The position numbers and the translations under genes are program-made. The notes under the pieces were generated by a model. The model worked only from the letters and a program-made list of their open reading frames with translations, did not search any database and was not told where the DNA came from. 64,000 nt of DNA from Massilia polaris (lineage in GTDB: Bacteria > Pseudomonadota > Gammaproteobacteria > Burkholderiales > Burkholderiaceae_D), in NCBI RefSeq assembly GCF_012927275.1, contig NZ_JABBGG010000001.1:62001-126000 (forward strand), in the 5' to 3' direction. Shown here one piece after another: positions 34,552 through 47,686 of the stretch (position 1 is its first letter; the number at the start of each line of letters is the position of its first letter).

Positions 34552-35034
34552 ATGCGTCTGACCACAAAAGGCCGTTTTGCTGTAACTGCGATGATCGATC
34601 TTGCCATGCGTCAAGGCAAAGGTCCCGTCACGCTGTCGGGCATCAGCCAGCGCCAGGCGATTTCGCTGTCCTATCTGGAACAGTTGTTTGGCAAGCTGCG
34701 CCGCCATGCCATCGTCGAGTCGATCCGTGGACCCGGCGGCGGCTACAGCCTGGCGCGCGACGCCGGACAGGTGACGGTGGCCGATATCATCATCGCCGTC
34801 GACGAGCCGCTCGACGCCACCCAGTGCGGCGGCAAGGAAACCTGCCACGGCGCCGACGCCGCCACCGGCGCCCGCTGCATGACCCACGAGCTGTGGGCTA
34901 CGCTGAATGAGAAAATGGTCGACTACCTCGACTCCGTGTCGCTGCAAGACCTGGTCGACCAGCAGAAGCAAAAGAGCGCCGAACAAAACGTCGTGGTGAT
35001 GCACCGCAACAACGTGGCTGTCGGCCAAAACTGA
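34552..35034 (+). CDS. iscR: Fe-S cluster-sensing repressor IscR
   Basis: A 160-residue Rrf2-family regulator that holds a [2Fe-2S] cluster and represses the isc operon. The helix-turn-helix is in [19 protein letters not shown], followed by the wing [12 protein letters not shown]. Three cluster cysteines appear as CGGKETC and ARC, spaced as in IscR. ATG at 34552 gives [11 protein letters not shown], the normal start; an in-frame ATG at 34480 lies just past the operator and would add 24 residues. It is first in the operon, 19 bases before iscS. Confidence 0.95.
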   Translation: MRLTTKGRFAVTAMIDLAMRQGKGPVTLSGISQRQAISLSYLEQLFGKLRRHAIVESIRGPGGGYSLARDAGQVTVADIIIAVDEPLDATQCGGKETCHGADAATGARCMTHELWATLNEKMVDYLDSVSLQDLVDQQKQKSAEQNVVVMHRNNVAVGQN

Positions 35035-35053
35035 AGCATATTGGAGTAATTTG

Positions 35054-36307
35054 ATGAACGCGCCAGAAAAAAACCTCGAGCAGAAATTCGTGCCAGCACC
35101 GCACTTCCCGATCTACATGGATTACTCGGCCACCACGCCGATCGATCCGCGGGTCGCCGACAAGATGATTCCGTTCCTGCGCGAGCAGTTCGGCAATCCG
35201 GCTTCGCGCAGCCACATGTACGGCTGGTCGGCGGAAGCAGCGGTCGAGGAAGCGCGCGGCCACGTCGCGGCGCTGGTGAATGCCGATCCGCGCGAGATCA
35301 TCTGGACTTCCGGCGCCACCGAGAGCAACAACCTGGCGCTGAAGGGCGCTGCCCAGTTCTACAAGTCCAAGGGCAAGCACATCATCACGCTCAAGACCGA
35401 ACACAAGTCGGTGCTCGATACCGTGCGCGAACTGGAGCGCGTTGGTTTCGAAGCGACCTACCTCGAACCGCAGGACAACGGCCTGATCACAGTCGCCCAG
35501 CTGGAAGCGGCGATCCGCCCGGACACGATCCTGGTATCGGTCATGCTGGTCAATAACGAGATCGGCGTGATCCAGCCGATCGACGAAATCGGCGAACTGT
35601 GCCGCGCGAAAGGCATCATCTTCCACTGCGACGCGGCCCAGGCTACCGGCAAGGTCCACATCGACCTGGCGAAAACCAAGGTCGACCTGATGACCTTCAC
35701 CGCGCACAAGACCTACGGCCCGAAAGGCATCGGCGCGCTGTACGTGCGCCGCAAGCCGCGCGTGCGCCTGGAAGCGCAGATGCACGGCGGCGGCCATGAG
35801 CGCGGCCTGCGCTCGGGCACCTTGCCGACCCACCAGATCGTCGGCATGGGCGAAGCCTTCCGCCTCGCGAAAGAAGAAATGGACAGCGAGATCGTGCACG
35901 TCACCGCGCTGCGCGACCGCCTGGCCAAGGGCCTGATGGAGATCGAAGAAGTCTACGTCAACGGCGACATGGAGCACCGCGTGCCGCACAACCTGAACGT
36001 CAGCTTCAACTACGTCGAAGGCGAGTCGCTGATCATGGCGATCAAGGACATCGCAGTGTCGTCGGGTTCGGCCTGCACCTCGGCCAGCCTGGAGCCATCG
36101 TACGTGCTGCGCGCGCTGGGCCGCAGCGACGAACTGGCGCACAGCTCGATCCGCTTTACCTTCGGCCGCTTCTCGACCGAACAAGACATCGACTTCGCGA
36201 TCAACCTGCTCAAGTCGAAGGTTGACAAGCTGCGCGAACTGTCGCCGCTGTGGGACATGCACAAAGAAGGGATCGACATCTCGACGATCCAATGGGCAGC
36301 CCACTAA
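35054..36307 (+). CDS. iscS: Cysteine desulfurase IscS
   Basis: A 417-residue PLP enzyme that takes sulfur from cysteine and gives it to IscU and other acceptors. Near the N-terminus is [14 protein letters not shown]; the PLP lysine is in [17 protein letters not shown], and the mobile-loop cysteine is in [18 protein letters not shown]. The C-terminus ends STIQWAAH, close to the usual IscS end. ATG at 35054 is preferred to the TTG one codon earlier. It is second in the isc operon. Confidence 0.97.
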   Translation: MNAPEKNLEQKFVPAPHFPIYMDYSATTPIDPRVADKMIPFLREQFGNPASRSHMYGWSAEAAVEEARGHVAALVNADPREIIWTSGATESNNLALKGAAQFYKSKGKHIITLKTEHKSVLDTVRELERVGFEATYLEPQDNGLITVAQLEAAIRPDTILVSVMLVNNEIGVIQPIDEIGELCRAKGIIFHCDAAQATGKVHIDLAKTKVDLMTFTAHKTYGPKGIGALYVRRKPRVRLEAQMHGGGHERGLRSGTLPTHQIVGMGEAFRLAKEEMDSEIVHVTALRDRLAKGLMEIEEVYVNGDMEHRVPHNLNVSFNYVEGESLIMAIKDIAVSSGSACTSASLEPSYVLRALGRSDELAHSSIRFTFGRFSTEQDIDFAINLLKSKVDKLRELSPLWDMHKEGIDISTIQWAAH

Positions 36308-36334
36308 CCGCACTGAATTTTTAGGAGCATCAAA

Positions 36335-36724
36335 ATGGCATACTCGGACAAAGTGTTGGATCACTACGAAAATCCACGTAACGTCGGCGCGTTCGGCAAG
36401 GACGACGGCGACGTCGGCACCGGCATGGTTGGCGCGCCGGCCTGCGGCGACGTGATGAAGCTGCAGATCAAGGTCGGCGCGGATGGCGTGATCGAAGACG
36501 CGAAGTTCAAGACCTACGGGTGCGGCTCGGCGATCGCCTCGTCGTCGCTTGTCACCGAATGGGTCAAGGGCAAGACGCTCGACCAGGCGCTGTCGATCAA
36601 GAACACGCAGATCGCGGAAGAACTGGCGCTGCCGCCAGTGAAAATCCACTGCTCGATCCTGGCCGAAGACGCGATCAAGGCAGCTGTTGCCGACTACAAG
36701 ACCAAGCATCCGGCTGCCGCTTAA
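36335..36724 (+). CDS. iscU: Fe-S cluster scaffold IscU
   Basis: A 129-residue scaffold on which Fe-S clusters are built. The three conserved cysteines are in GAPACGDVMKL, KTYGCGSAIASSS and KIHCSILAEDAI, and the HscA recognition motif LPPVK is present just before the last cysteine. It starts 27 bases after iscS with a GGAGC ribosome site. Confidence 0.98.
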   Translation: MAYSDKVLDHYENPRNVGAFGKDDGDVGTGMVGAPACGDVMKLQIKVGADGVIEDAKFKTYGCGSAIASSSLVTEWVKGKTLDQALSIKNTQIAEELALPPVKIHCSILAEDAIKAAVADYKTKHPAAA

Positions 36725-36739
36725 AGCGAGGGAAATACC

Positions 36740-37063
36740 ATGGCAATTACAGTGACCGAAAAAGCTGCGAAGCACATCAACCGCTACATCGAACGCCGCG
36801 GCAAGGGTGTCGGACTGCGGTTCGGTGTGCGCACGACCGGCTGCTCGGGCATGGCCTACAAGCTCGAATACGTCGATGAAGGCACCGCCGACGACGCGGT
36901 GTTCGAGTCGAACGGCGTCAAGGTATTCGTCGACCCGAAAAGCCTGCCGTTCATCGACGGCACCGAGCTCGATTTTGCGCGCGAAGGCTTGAACGAAGGC
37001 TTCCGCTTCAATAATCCGAACGTCAAGGACAACTGCGGCTGCGGCGAAAGCTTCCGCATTTGA
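36740..37063 (+). CDS. iscA: A-type Fe-S carrier IscA
   Basis: A 107-residue A-type carrier that receives clusters or iron and passes them to target enzymes. Conserved cysteines are in [14 protein letters not shown] and DNCGCGESF (C-G-C). Length and N-terminus ([13 protein letters not shown]) are standard. It lies 15 bases after iscU. Confidence 0.97.
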   Translation: MAITVTEKAAKHINRYIERRGKGVGLRFGVRTTGCSGMAYKLEYVDEGTADDAVFESNGVKVFVDPKSLPFIDGTELDFAREGLNEGFRFNNPNVKDNCGCGESFRI

Positions 37064-37089
37064 GCGCCGCTGGTCGGAAAGCCGCACCT

Positions 37090-37605
37090 ATGCAGAACCA
37101 CTTCGACCTGTTCCAGCTACCGGCCACGTTCGCGCTCGACATGGGTGCGCTCGATACGGCCTACCTCGACGTGCAGGGGCGCGTGCACCCGGACCGCTTC
37201 ATCAATGCGACCGACGCTGAGAAGCGTGTCGCGATGCAGTGGGCCACGCGCGCCAACGAGGCATACCAGACGCTGCGCAATCCGCAAAAGCGCGCGCAGT
37301 ACCTGTGCGAGCTCAATGGCGTGGACCTGAACACGGAATCGAACACGGCGATGCCGATGGCTTTCCTGATGCAGCAGATGGAATGGCGCGAAGCATTGGG
37401 CGAGGCGAGGGCGGCGAAGGACAGCGATGCACTTGACGCGCTTGACGAGCAGGTCAAGCAGGAACGAAAGTCGCGCCTGGCGCTGGTTGGTACGCAGCTT
37501 GATGCGGGCGACTTTGAAACGGCAGCGCAAGGTGTTCGCGCGCTGATGTTCCTCGATAAGTTCAGCGAAGAGGTTCACTACGCCTTCGAGGCGCTGGAAG
37601 CCTAG
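37090..37605 (+). CDS. hscB: Fe-S co-chaperone HscB
   Basis: A 171-residue J-type co-chaperone that brings IscU to HscA. The J-domain reads [14 protein letters not shown] with [15 protein letters not shown] (the HPD motif). A helical C-terminal domain follows ([14 protein letters not shown]). ATG at 37090 gives MQNHFDL; an earlier in-frame start at 37060 overlaps the iscA stop and is less likely. A palindrome separates it from hscA. Confidence 0.95.
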   Translation: MQNHFDLFQLPATFALDMGALDTAYLDVQGRVHPDRFINATDAEKRVAMQWATRANEAYQTLRNPQKRAQYLCELNGVDLNTESNTAMPMAFLMQQMEWREALGEARAAKDSDALDALDEQVKQERKSRLALVGTQLDAGDFETAAQGVRALMFLDKFSEEVHYAFEALEA

Positions 37606-37609
37606 CCCG

Positions 37610-37637
37610 CGTCGTTCCCGCGTGCGCGGGAACGACG
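37610..37637. repeat. 28-bp perfect palindrome inside the isc operon
   Basis: CGTCGTTCCCGCG and its exact complement flank TG. It has the same core as the element at 521. It lies in the 58-base hscB-hscA gap, so it would form a hairpin within the operon mRNA. Confidence 0.8.
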
Positions 37638-37663
37638 TTATAGAATAAGAAATCGGTAACTAC

Positions 37664-39550
<1,887 letters not shown>

Positions 39551-39581
39551 ACGAACATATACATATTCAAGAGGTAACCAC

Positions 39582-39923
39582 GTGCCACAAATCGTCATCC
39601 TTCCACATCCCGAGTACTGCCCTGAAGGCGCCGTGCTCGAAGCGCCGACCGGCCAGTCGGTGTGCGACACGCTGCTCGCAAACGACATCGAAATCGAGCA
39701 CGCATGCGACCGCGTGTGCGCCTGTACCACCTGCCACGTGCTGATCCGCGAAGGCTTCAACTCGCTCAACGAGCTGGAAGAAGACGAAGAAGACCTGCTC
39801 GACCGCGCCTGGGGCCTCGAGCCTGTATCGCGCCTGTCGTGCCAGGCCATCGTTGGCACCGAAGACCTGGTGGTCGAACTGCCGAAGTACACGATCAATC
39901 ACGCGGCTGAAAAAAGCCACTGA
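39582..39923 (+). CDS. fdx: [2Fe-2S] ferredoxin of the isc operon
   Basis: A 113-residue adrenodoxin-type ferredoxin that gives electrons during cluster assembly. Cluster cysteines are in HACDRVCACTTCHV (C-x5-C-x2-C) and a later Cys in RLSCQAIV. The start is GTG at 39582 (PQIVILPHPEYCPEG), supported by GAGGTAACC before it; in-frame ATGs upstream lie inside hscA. Confidence 0.95.
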   Translation: MPQIVILPHPEYCPEGAVLEAPTGQSVCDTLLANDIEIEHACDRVCACTTCHVLIREGFNSLNELEEDEEDLLDRAWGLEPVSRLSCQAIVGTEDLVVELPKYTINHAAEKSH

Positions 39924-39935
39924 CCGGAGCGCGCA

Positions 39936-40130
39936 ATGAAGTGGAGCGATATCCCGGCGATTGCCGAAGCACTGTACGACAAGCATCCGGACGTCGATCC
40001 CGCCGCCGTGCGCTTCGTCGACCTGCATAACTGGGTAGTGGAACTGGAAGGCTTCGACGACGACCGCACCCGCGGCGGCGAGAAGGTTTTGGAAGCGATT
40101 CAACAGGCGTGGATCGATGAAGCGCGCTGA
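39936..40130 (+). CDS. iscX: IscX (YfhJ-type) Fe-S assembly regulator
   Basis: A 64-residue acidic protein that binds IscS and adjusts its activity. It begins MKWSDIPAIAEALYDKHPDV and contains RFVDLHNWVVELEGF, both family hallmarks. It closes the canonical isc set; its 3' end overlaps the next gene by 14 bases. Confidence 0.95.
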   Translation: MKWSDIPAIAEALYDKHPDVDPAAVRFVDLHNWVVELEGFDDDRTRGGEKVLEAIQQAWIDEAR

Positions 40131-41007
40131 TACCAAACCGCAGGGCGTCAGTCTGCCGCCGGAAGTCCGTCCCGGCCAGTCCATCGAGCTGCTGCAGGAA
40201 CTGCACATCCTCACGCGCGACGGCAAGCTGAACCAGGACAGCCGCCGCAAGCTCAAGCAGGTCTACCACCTGTACCAGTTCATCGAGCCGCTGCTCAAGG
40301 AAGTCGAGCAGGACCATCCCGGCATTTCGCTGGTCGACCACGGCGCCGGCAAGTCCTATCTCGGGTTCATTTTGTACGACCTGTTCTTCAAGGGACTCGA
40401 TGACGGCTCGCGCATCTACGGCATCGAGACGCGCGAAGAGCTGGTGCAGAAGTCGACCGAACTGGCGCAAAGGCTGGGCTTCCCCGGCATGTCGTTCCTG
40501 AACCTGTCGGTGGCTGAATCGACCAGGTCGGACCAGCTGCCGGCCCGTATCGACATCGTGACCGCGCTCCATGCCTGCAACACCGCCACCGACGACGCCA
40601 TCGACTTCGCGCTGAAGAAGCATGCCAAGTTCATGGTGCTGGTGCCGTGCTGCCAGGCCGAAGTGGCCAGCGTCCTGCGCAAGAACAAGGGCAAGGACCT
40701 GGGCAAGAGCGCGCTGACCGAAATCTGGCGCCACCCGCTGCACACGCGCGAATTCGGCAGCCAGGTGACCAACGTGCTGCGCTGCCTGCAGCTCGAAGCG
40801 CATGGCTACCAGGTCAACGTGACGGAACTGGTGGGCTGGGAGCACTCGATGAAAAACGAGTTGATCATCGCCAGCTACAAGAACCTGCCGCGCAAGCGTC
40901 CGACCGAACGCCTTCAAGAAGTGCTGGCGACGCTGGGCCTCGAAGAGATGGGCCAGCGTTTCTACAGCGAGAAACTGGCCGAAGCCGAAACCATGTCGGC
41001 CGGATAA
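40117..41007 (+). CDS. SAM-dependent methyltransferase (Methyltransf_32-like)
   Basis: A 296-residue methyltransferase. The SAM site reads [18 protein letters not shown], in place of the D-F-G-C-G-K-S-Y pattern common in this group. [18 protein letters not shown] and [13 protein letters not shown] are further marks of the Methyltransf_32 group, whose substrate is unknown in bacteria. ATG at 40117 overlaps the iscX end by 14 bases, so it is translated from the isc mRNA or coupled to it. That suggests a job near Fe-S or RNA metabolism, which is inference only. Confidence 0.82.
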   Translation: MKRADTKPQGVSLPPEVRPGQSIELLQELHILTRDGKLNQDSRRKLKQVYHLYQFIEPLLKEVEQDHPGISLVDHGAGKSYLGFILYDLFFKGLDDGSRIYGIETREELVQKSTELAQRLGFPGMSFLNLSVAESTRSDQLPARIDIVTALHACNTATDDAIDFALKKHAKFMVLVPCCQAEVASVLRKNKGKDLGKSALTEIWRHPLHTREFGSQVTNVLRCLQLEAHGYQVNVTELVGWEHSMKNELIIASYKNLPRKRPTERLQEVLATLGLEEMGQRFYSEKLAEAETMSAG

Positions 41008-41025
41008 CACCACGAGACGAACAAG

Positions 41026-42053
<1,028 letters not shown>

Positions 42054-42057
<4 letters not shown>

Positions 42058-42791
42058 CCGACTCCTCGATTCGCCTGGCCAAGCGCGTGGCCGAAATGAT
42101 TCCATGCTCACGCGCGGAGGCAGAGCGCTACATCGCGGGCGGCTGGGTCAGCGTCGATGGCGCGGTGGCGGAAGATCCGGGCATGCGCGTGCTCGACCAA
42201 CAGGATGTAGTGCTGCACCCGGATGCGAGGGCGGACGAGATCCCGCCGGTGACCATCCTGCTGCACAAGCCTGCTGGCTACAACGCTGGCATCGGCAGCG
42301 ACGGCATGCCGGCGCTGAACCTGGTCACGGGCGACACCCTGGTGCCGGCCGATCATGGCAAGCAGGTGCGCTTCCTGAAGCGCCATACGAACAACCTGAC
42401 GATTGCGTCGCCGCTCGAGACCGTGGCGAGCGGGCTGGTGGTCTATACGCAGGACTTCCGCGTGGCGCGCAAGCTGGTGGAAGAGGGCATGCGCGTCGAG
42501 AACGAGTACATCGTCGAAGTCTCGGGGGCGATCAGCGAGCGCGGTCTGGCGCTGCTGAATCATGGCCTGCCGTTTAACGGCAAGCCGATTGCGCCGATGA
42601 AGGTGAGCTGGCAAAACGAAACGCGCCTGCGTTTCGCGGCCAAAGGCGTCAAGCCGGGACAGCTGGAGCACATGTGCCGCATGGTCGGCTTGACGGTGGC
42701 GGGCATGAAGCGCATCCGTATCGGGCGACTGCCGATGGCGGGGCTGCCAGTCGGCCAGTGGCGCTACCTGCACGACTACGAACGCTTCTAA
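42054..42791 (+). CDS. RsuA/RluB-type pseudouridine synthase with altered catalytic motif
   Basis: A 245-residue protein with an N-terminal S4 RNA-binding domain (RLAKRVAEMIPCSRAEAERY) and an RsuA-type pseudouridine synthase fold (LLHKPAGYN, KRIRIGRLPMAGLPVG). The catalytic G-R-L-D-x-x-T-x-G motif appears as SPLETVASG (residues 119-127), so the nucleophilic Asp is Glu122 and the Arg is Pro. The protein may still bind rRNA or have a changed mechanism. It overlaps the threonine aldolase stop by four bases. The subfamily (RsuA, RluB, RluE or RluF) cannot be fixed by eye. Confidence 0.83.
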
Positions 42792-42805
42792 CGGGCTGCA
42801 TGCAT

Positions 42806-42897
42806 CGGCGGATGCGTACCTTATCCGCCCTGCGGCCCGCGTACGTCAACTGCAGGGCGGATACACGTGGCTGCCGCCAAGGCTGTATCCGCCGTTT
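42806..42897. repeat. GGCGGAT-type composite repeat
   Basis: GGCGGAT and ATCCGCC units occur several times. TATCCGCCCTGC (42832) pairs perfectly with GCAGGGCGGATA (42852) across an 18-base loop. It fills most of the gap between convergent genes and may stop transcription from both sides. Confidence 0.65.
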
Positions 42898-42899
42898 TC

Positions 42900-44573
42900 T
42901 CAGAACGCTTCCCAGTTGGTGTCGGCACCGTTTGCTACAGCAAGCCGGCGTGGCTTCACCGCGGCCGCACGGGCCGCTGGCTTGATCGCGACCGGCGGCT
43001 TGGCGACCACGCGGCGCCCATGAACATCGCCCACGTTAAACACGCTGACCACGCCTGCCAGCGCCTTGGCCTGCTCCTGCAGCGAGCCCGCAGCCGCAGC
43101 CGCCTCTTCGACCAATGCCGCATTCTGCTGCGTGACCTGGTCCATCTGGCTGATCGCCATGTTGATCTGCTCGATGCCCGAAGTCTGTTCGAGGCTGGCC
43201 GATGCGATCTCGGACATGATGTCGGTAACGCGCGTGATCGACCGAACGATTTCGGTCATGGTGGTGCCAGCCTCGTCGACCAGTCGCCCGCCCGCATCGA
43301 CCTTCGCGACCGAGTCGTTGATCAGGGTCTTGATCTCCTTTGCGGCAGCCGCAGAACGCTGCGCAAGGTTGCGCACTTCGGATGCGACGACCGCAAAGCC
43401 GCGGCCCTGTTCACCCGCACGCGCCGCTTCAACCGCCGCATTGAGCGCCAGGATATTGGTCTGGAACGCGATGCCATCGATGACGCCGATGATGTCGACG
43501 ATCTTGCGCGACGATTCATTAATCGAGGCCATGGTGACAACCACTTCGGATACCACCGTGCCACCCTTGACCGCCACTGCCGATGCGGATACGGCCAGCG
43601 CGTTGGCCTGGCGTGCGTTGTCCGCATTCTGCTTGACGGTGCTGGTCAGTTCTTCCATCGACGACGCGGTCTCTTCCAGCGAGCTGGCCTGCTGTTCGGT
43701 GCGCGACGACAGGTCCATATTACCAGCCGCGATTTCCTGCGACGCGGTCGAAATCATGTCGGTGCTGGTGTGGACTTCGACGACGGTTTTCAGCAGGCTT
43801 TCGTTCATGCGCTTGAGCGCGGCGAGCAGTTGTCCCACTTCGTCGCGTGAGCTGACATCGATTTCAGTGCGCAGGTCGCCCATGGCAACCGTCTCGGCAA
43901 GGGTCACTGCGCGGGCGAGCGGACGCGTGATGCTGCGTGCGAGCAGCCATGCCATGATGGCGCCAAGGACCAGGCTGATACCGCCCAGCGCGAGCATGTT
44001 CGTGATTGCGCGCGCATAGACTTCATCGATGGTGGCGTCGGCCTTGTCGAACAGCGCCTTCTGGAACACGGCGACCTGTTCGACGGACTCGATGTATGCG
44101 GTCATTGCAGGCATCATCTTGCTGTCGACCAGCGCCTGCACGTCTTCCGGCGTGGCGGCAGCGTCGGTCTTGAGCGCGAATGCGCTGTCGCGGGCGGCAA
44201 TGTAAATCTTTCGTTTTACAGCGACTTCATCGAAGCGGCGCTTGCCTTCGTCGCTCTGGATCAGCGTTTCGAGCTCTTTCTGGATTTCGGAAACGCGTGC
44301 GCTTGTCTTCTTCATTTCGGTGTCGAAGTAGAGCTGGTCAGCTACGCTCTCGCTTTTAACCTTGGCGAAGGTACGAACCGCATTGACTGCGGTCCCTTTC
44401 AGCCATTCGCCGGCCAGCTGCTGCTTGTACGCGGTGGATTTCATCTCACCTTTAGCCTCAGCAATATTGGCCAGTTCCCAGATGCCTACCGCCACCATTG
44501 CACCCATTAATACCAGGATCGCGCCAAATGCCGATCCGAGCCGAATACCGATTTTCACATCTGAAATCTTCAT
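42900..44573 (-). CDS. Methyl-accepting chemotaxis protein
   Basis: A 557-residue chemoreceptor. The first membrane segment is near residues 12-34 ([20 protein letters not shown]). A four-helix-bundle periplasmic sensor of about 150 residues follows, then the second membrane segment ([20 protein letters not shown]), HAMP ([16 protein letters not shown]) and the signalling tip ([20 protein letters not shown]). The last five residues, NWEAF, are a pentapeptide tether for CheR/CheB. The ligand is unknown. ATG at 44573 gives [13 protein letters not shown]; an earlier in-frame start adds residues without membrane character. Confidence 0.93.
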   Translation of the reverse strand: MKISDVKIGIRLGSAFGAILVLMGAMVAVGIWELANIAEAKGEMKSTAYKQQLAGEWLKGTAVNAVRTFAKVKSESVADQLYFDTEMKKTSARVSEIQKELETLIQSDEGKRRFDEVAVKRKIYIAARDSAFALKTDAAATPEDVQALVDSKMMPAMTAYIESVEQVAVFQKALFDKADATIDEVYARAITNMLALGGISLVLGAIMAWLLARSITRPLARAVTLAETVAMGDLRTEIDVSSRDEVGQLLAALKRMNESLLKTVVEVHTSTDMISTASQEIAAGNMDLSSRTEQQASSLEETASSMEELTSTVKQNADNARQANALAVSASAVAVKGGTVVSEVVVTMASINESSRKIVDIIGVIDGIAFQTNILALNAAVEAARAGEQGRGFAVVASEVRNLAQRSAAAAKEIKTLINDSVAKVDAGGRLVDEAGTTMTEIVRSITRVTDIMSEIASASLEQTSGIEQINMAISQMDQVTQQNAALVEEAAAAAGSLQEQAKALAGVVSVFNVGDVHGRRVVAKPPVAIKPAARAAAVKPRRLAVANGADTNWEAF

Positions 44574-44901
44574 CTTAATTTTCCAAGTCTTTGAACGAGC
44601 GAGTGTTTCTAAACCGTCAAGCGACCAACGGCCATGCATTGCCTAGGTACCACTTGAGATGTAACAGGGTAGCCGAGCCAGCTGGAGAACAGGTATGAAT
44701 AAAGCGCAGGTTCGGAAAAGGCGATAGCAATCCGATATTTAAATGATGTTTTAGTGCAACATTTAAATAAGATATTTCATCAAATAAATTAATATTGATT
44801 GTGAGCAATGTTAGAAACGTCTCAATGCTAGTGTCCAGCGTCGCACTCACTGCATTTTTCCCTGTAAGGTATGCTGTGCGTTTTCGGAGGAGCCGCCGAC
44901 C
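44574..44901. other. 328-bp AT-rich divergent gap, no gene seen
   Basis: This is the divergent region between the chemoreceptor and the acetyltransferase. It is markedly AT-rich around 44725-44815 (ATTTAAATG, AAATAAATTAATATTG), so it should hold both promoters. No RNA gene, operator or flagellar-type promoter could be recognised with confidence. Confidence 0.5.
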
Positions 44902-45579
44902 ATGCCTTCCCTGCTTGACAACATTATCTGGAGCTGCCTCAGCGGAGCGCACGCGAAGTTTGCGAGCGGCACCGCCGACGCGCGCCGCTACGCTCCCGGG
45001 TTCTCGCCGATCGTCGCCTTTCCTGACCCCGAACGCCCCAATTTCGCGGCACTGCGTGCATTTTGCGAACCGGGTGAGCACTTCTACTGCGACGGGTGGT
45101 CAGGCGCGGCGCCGGAAGGATGGCGCATTGAGGCCGAGTCCACGATGTTCCGCATGGTGTGGGACGCGCCAGTGCCGCTTGTTGACGAAGCCGGCGACGC
45201 CATCGCGCTGCGTCCCGAACACGCGCAGCAGGCGTTCGACCTGGCCATGCTGACGCGCCCGGGACCGTTCGGGTTGCGGACGCCGGAACTGGGTGAATAC
45301 TTCGGTTACTTCGACAATGGGCGGCTGGTCGCGATGGCCGGGGAGCGAATGGCTGCGGATGGACTGCGCGAAATCAGCGGCGTGTGCACCCATCCGGATT
45401 TCCAGGGCAAGGGTTTGGCGCGCAGCTTGATGTCCAAGCTCGTGATGCGCCAGCTGCAGCGCGGCGAGACACCGTTCCTGCATGTCATGAGCGCCAATGC
45501 GAACGCCCATGCGCTCTATCTGCGCATGGGGTTCAAAGACTACAAGGAGACGGTGGTGCGGGTCGTTGCCCCGTATTAG
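44902..45579 (+). CDS. GNAT-family N-acetyltransferase
   Basis: A 225-residue acetyltransferase. The acetyl-CoA loop is in VCTHPDFQGKGLARSLM (Q-x-x-G-x-G/A), with the final strand MSANANAHALYLRMGF. The N-terminal 100 residues are an extra region without a recognised domain, fitting the FR47-like subgroup. The substrate is unknown. A GGAGGA ribosome site precedes the ATG. It ends four bases before the convergent HerA-like gene. Confidence 0.85.
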   Translation: MPSLLDNIIWSCLSGAHAKFASGTADARRYAPGFSPIVAFPDPERPNFAALRAFCEPGEHFYCDGWSGAAPEGWRIEAESTMFRMVWDAPVPLVDEAGDAIALRPEHAQQAFDLAMLTRPGPFGLRTPELGEYFGYFDNGRLVAMAGERMAADGLREISGVCTHPDFQGKGLARSLMSKLVMRQLQRGETPFLHVMSANANAHALYLRMGFKDYKETVVRVVAPY

Positions 45580-45582
45580 CGG

Positions 45583-47088
45583 CTAGCGTTTCTTCAGGAT
45601 GGAGCCCAGCACGCCGCGGATAATTTCGCGGCCCACCTGCGACCCGATGGTGCGCGCCGCGGACTTCATCATCGCCTGTACCGGCGACTCGCGTTTGCCG
45701 GATCCGCCGAACAGCCCGCCCAGCATGCCGCCGAGCGACGCTTCGCCGGCCGGTGCCGGTTTGGCGGTCGGGACTTCGGCCTTCAACGATACCTCCTTTG
45801 CCGCAGCCGCCGCTACGCGCGCGGTAATCATCTCGTGGGCCGACTCGCGGTCCACGGTTTTTTCATACACGCCGGCGACGATCGAACGGGCCTCGACCTG
45901 CTTGCGCTCGGCCGCGTCGATCGGCCCGATCTGCGAGGCAGGGGGCAGGATGAATGTGCGTTCCACCATGTTGGGACGGCCCTTCTCATCGAGGAAGGAC
46001 ACCAGCGCTTCGCCCACGCCAAGCTCGGTGATGACCTGCGCAGTGTCGAGGGCAGGGTTGGGCCGGAAGGTTTCGGCCGCCGCCTTGACGGCCTTCTGGT
46101 CGCGCGGCGTGTAGGCGCGCAGCGCGTGCTGGACGCGGTTGCCCAGCTGGCCCAGCACCGTCTCCGGAATGTCGAGCGGATTTTGCGTGACGAAGAATAC
46201 GCCGACGCCTTTCGAGCGGATCAGCCGCACCACCTGTTCGATCTTTTGCAGCAGGGCTTTTGGCGCCTCGTCGAACAGCAGGTGCGCCTCGTCGAAGAAG
46301 AACACCAGCTTCGGTTTATCGAGGTCGCCCACTTCGGGCAGGTTCTCGAACAGCTCCGACAGCATCCACAGCAGGAACACGGAGTACAGCCGCGGTGAGT
46401 TCATCAGCTTGTCGGCGGCGAGGATGTTGACCACGCCCTTGCCGCGCGCATCGGTCTGCAGCAGGTCGTCGATATTGAGCATCGGCTCGCCGAAGAATTT
46501 GTCGCCGCCTTGTTCCTCGATGCCGATCAGGCCGCGCTGGATCGCGCCGACGCTGGCCGCGGAGATGTTGCCGTATTCGGTGCGGTAGTCGGCGGCGTTG
46601 TCGCCGACATGCTGCAGCATCGTGCGCAGGTCGCGCGTGTCGAGCAGCAGCATGCCGTTATCGTCGGCGACCTTGAAGACCAGCTGCAGCACGCCTTCCT
46701 GCGTGTCGTTCAGGTTCAGCATGCGCGCCAGCAGCAGGGGGCCGAGGTCGGAAATCGTCGCACGCACCGGATGCCCCTGTTCGCCGAAGACGTCCCAGAA
46801 GGTCACCGGGCAGCCGGCCCATTGCGGCGCCTCGACGCCGAGCGCCTGAAGGCGCGTGGCCATTTTTTCGGACAGCGCGCCGGGCTTCGCCATGCCGGAC
46901 AGGTCGCCCTTGACGTCGGCCATAAAGACAGGCACTCCGATGTCGGACAGTGCCTGCGCCATCACTTGCAGCGTGACGGTCTTGCCGGTGCCGGTGGCGC
47001 CTGTGATGCAGCCGTGGCGATTGACGAGGTTGGGGAGGGGGCCGAGCGTGGAGGAGGTGGCTTTTGCAATCTGCAGTGGCGTAGGCAT
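45583..47088 (-). CDS. HerA-like ATPase (DUF853, YjgR type)
   Basis: A 501-residue P-loop ATPase of the HerA/FtsK branch. Walker A is [10 protein letters not shown] at residues 30-39 and Walker B is [12 protein letters not shown]. The [19 protein letters not shown] and [15 protein letters not shown] regions are typical of the DUF853 family, known only by sequence. No NurA-type nuclease gene is close by, so a role in DNA end resection is not implied. The C-terminal 60 residues are low-complexity ([17 protein letters not shown]). Confidence 0.87.
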   Translation of the reverse strand: MPTPLQIAKATSSTLGPLPNLVNRHGCITGATGTGKTVTLQVMAQALSDIGVPVFMADVKGDLSGMAKPGALSEKMATRLQALGVEAPQWAGCPVTFWDVFGEQGHPVRATISDLGPLLLARMLNLNDTQEGVLQLVFKVADDNGMLLLDTRDLRTMLQHVGDNAADYRTEYGNISAASVGAIQRGLIGIEEQGGDKFFGEPMLNIDDLLQTDARGKGVVNILAADKLMNSPRLYSVFLLWMLSELFENLPEVGDLDKPKLVFFFDEAHLLFDEAPKALLQKIEQVVRLIRSKGVGVFFVTQNPLDIPETVLGQLGNRVQHALRAYTPRDQKAVKAAAETFRPNPALDTAQVITELGVGEALVSFLDEKGRPNMVERTFILPPASQIGPIDAAERKQVEARSIVAGVYEKTVDRESAHEMITARVAAAAAKEVSLKAEVPTAKPAPAGEASLGGMLGGLFGGSGKRESPVQAMMKSAARTIGSQVGREIIRGVLGSILKKR

Positions 47089-47149
47089 GTCAGGGCTCGC
47101 ACGGAGTGGAAGTAGTTAATGATACTTCAAGACTCCGTGAGCGGCCGCC

Positions 47150-47686
47150 CTACGATATTGCTTGCGCCTTCTTGACCTTCACCGGCTTCGGCAGCTGGAT
47201 CAACCGCGTACCGGCCAGTCGGTCATGCAGGAACTGTCCATTCTTGTCGGCCAGCGCGGTCATGCCCCACAGGACGACATTGATGGCCAGCGCGGCGCTG
47301 ATCTGGCCTTTGCTGGTCAGGCCGAATGCGTAGCAGATTGCCAGGGCAGGGAATACCCAGCCCCACGCCAGCACGTAGCGCAGCAGGGCCGTTTTGAACG
47401 GAACGGTCGCGTGCCCCAGCTTGACGAGCTTGATACGCCAGGTCTTCATCGCCAGCGTATGGCCGCTGCCGGTCCACGAATGAATGAAGTAGGCGCCGGA
47501 GGCGAGGAACAGCACGACCTGGCTACCGTATTCCTGTACCTGCCCGCCTTGCAGCCTCTGCGTCGCGAACAAAAACACGAACAGCGCGAACATGACCACG
47601 GCGGTCAGCAGGAACGCTTCATAAACCAGGCAGATAAAACGGCGTTTCAGGGTTGGCGTTGCGATGATCGGCTTACTATTTTGCAT
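47150..47686 (-). CDS. RDD-family membrane protein
   Basis: A 178-residue RDD-family protein with three or four membrane segments (FLLTAVVMFALFVFLFA, QVVLFLASGAYFIHSW, ALAINVVLWGMTAL). It has the Arg and Asp positions that name the family (RRFICLVYEAFLL; KNGQFLHDRLAGTRLI). Function is unknown; transport has been suggested for some members. ATG at 47686 overlaps the DUF3106 gene stop by 11 bases, which places it as last gene of the sigma-factor operon. Confidence 0.85.
   Translation of the reverse strand: MQNSKPIIATPTLKRRFICLVYEAFLLTAVVMFALFVFLFATQRLQGGQVQEYGSQVVLFLASGAYFIHSWTGSGHTLAMKTWRIKLVKLGHATVPFKTALLRYVLAWGWVFPALAICYAFGLTSKGQISAALAINVVLWGMTALADKNGQFLHDRLAGTRLIQLPKPVKVKKAQAIS

Noticed and set aside
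36335-37063. NifU/SUF-type assembly genes in place of isc
   Set aside because: iscU has the LPPVK chaperone motif and the gene order is the standard isc operon.
34898-37087. 729-codon minus-strand frame across iscS, iscU and iscA
   Set aside because: Spans three certain genes in reverse; shadow effect of GC-rich codons.
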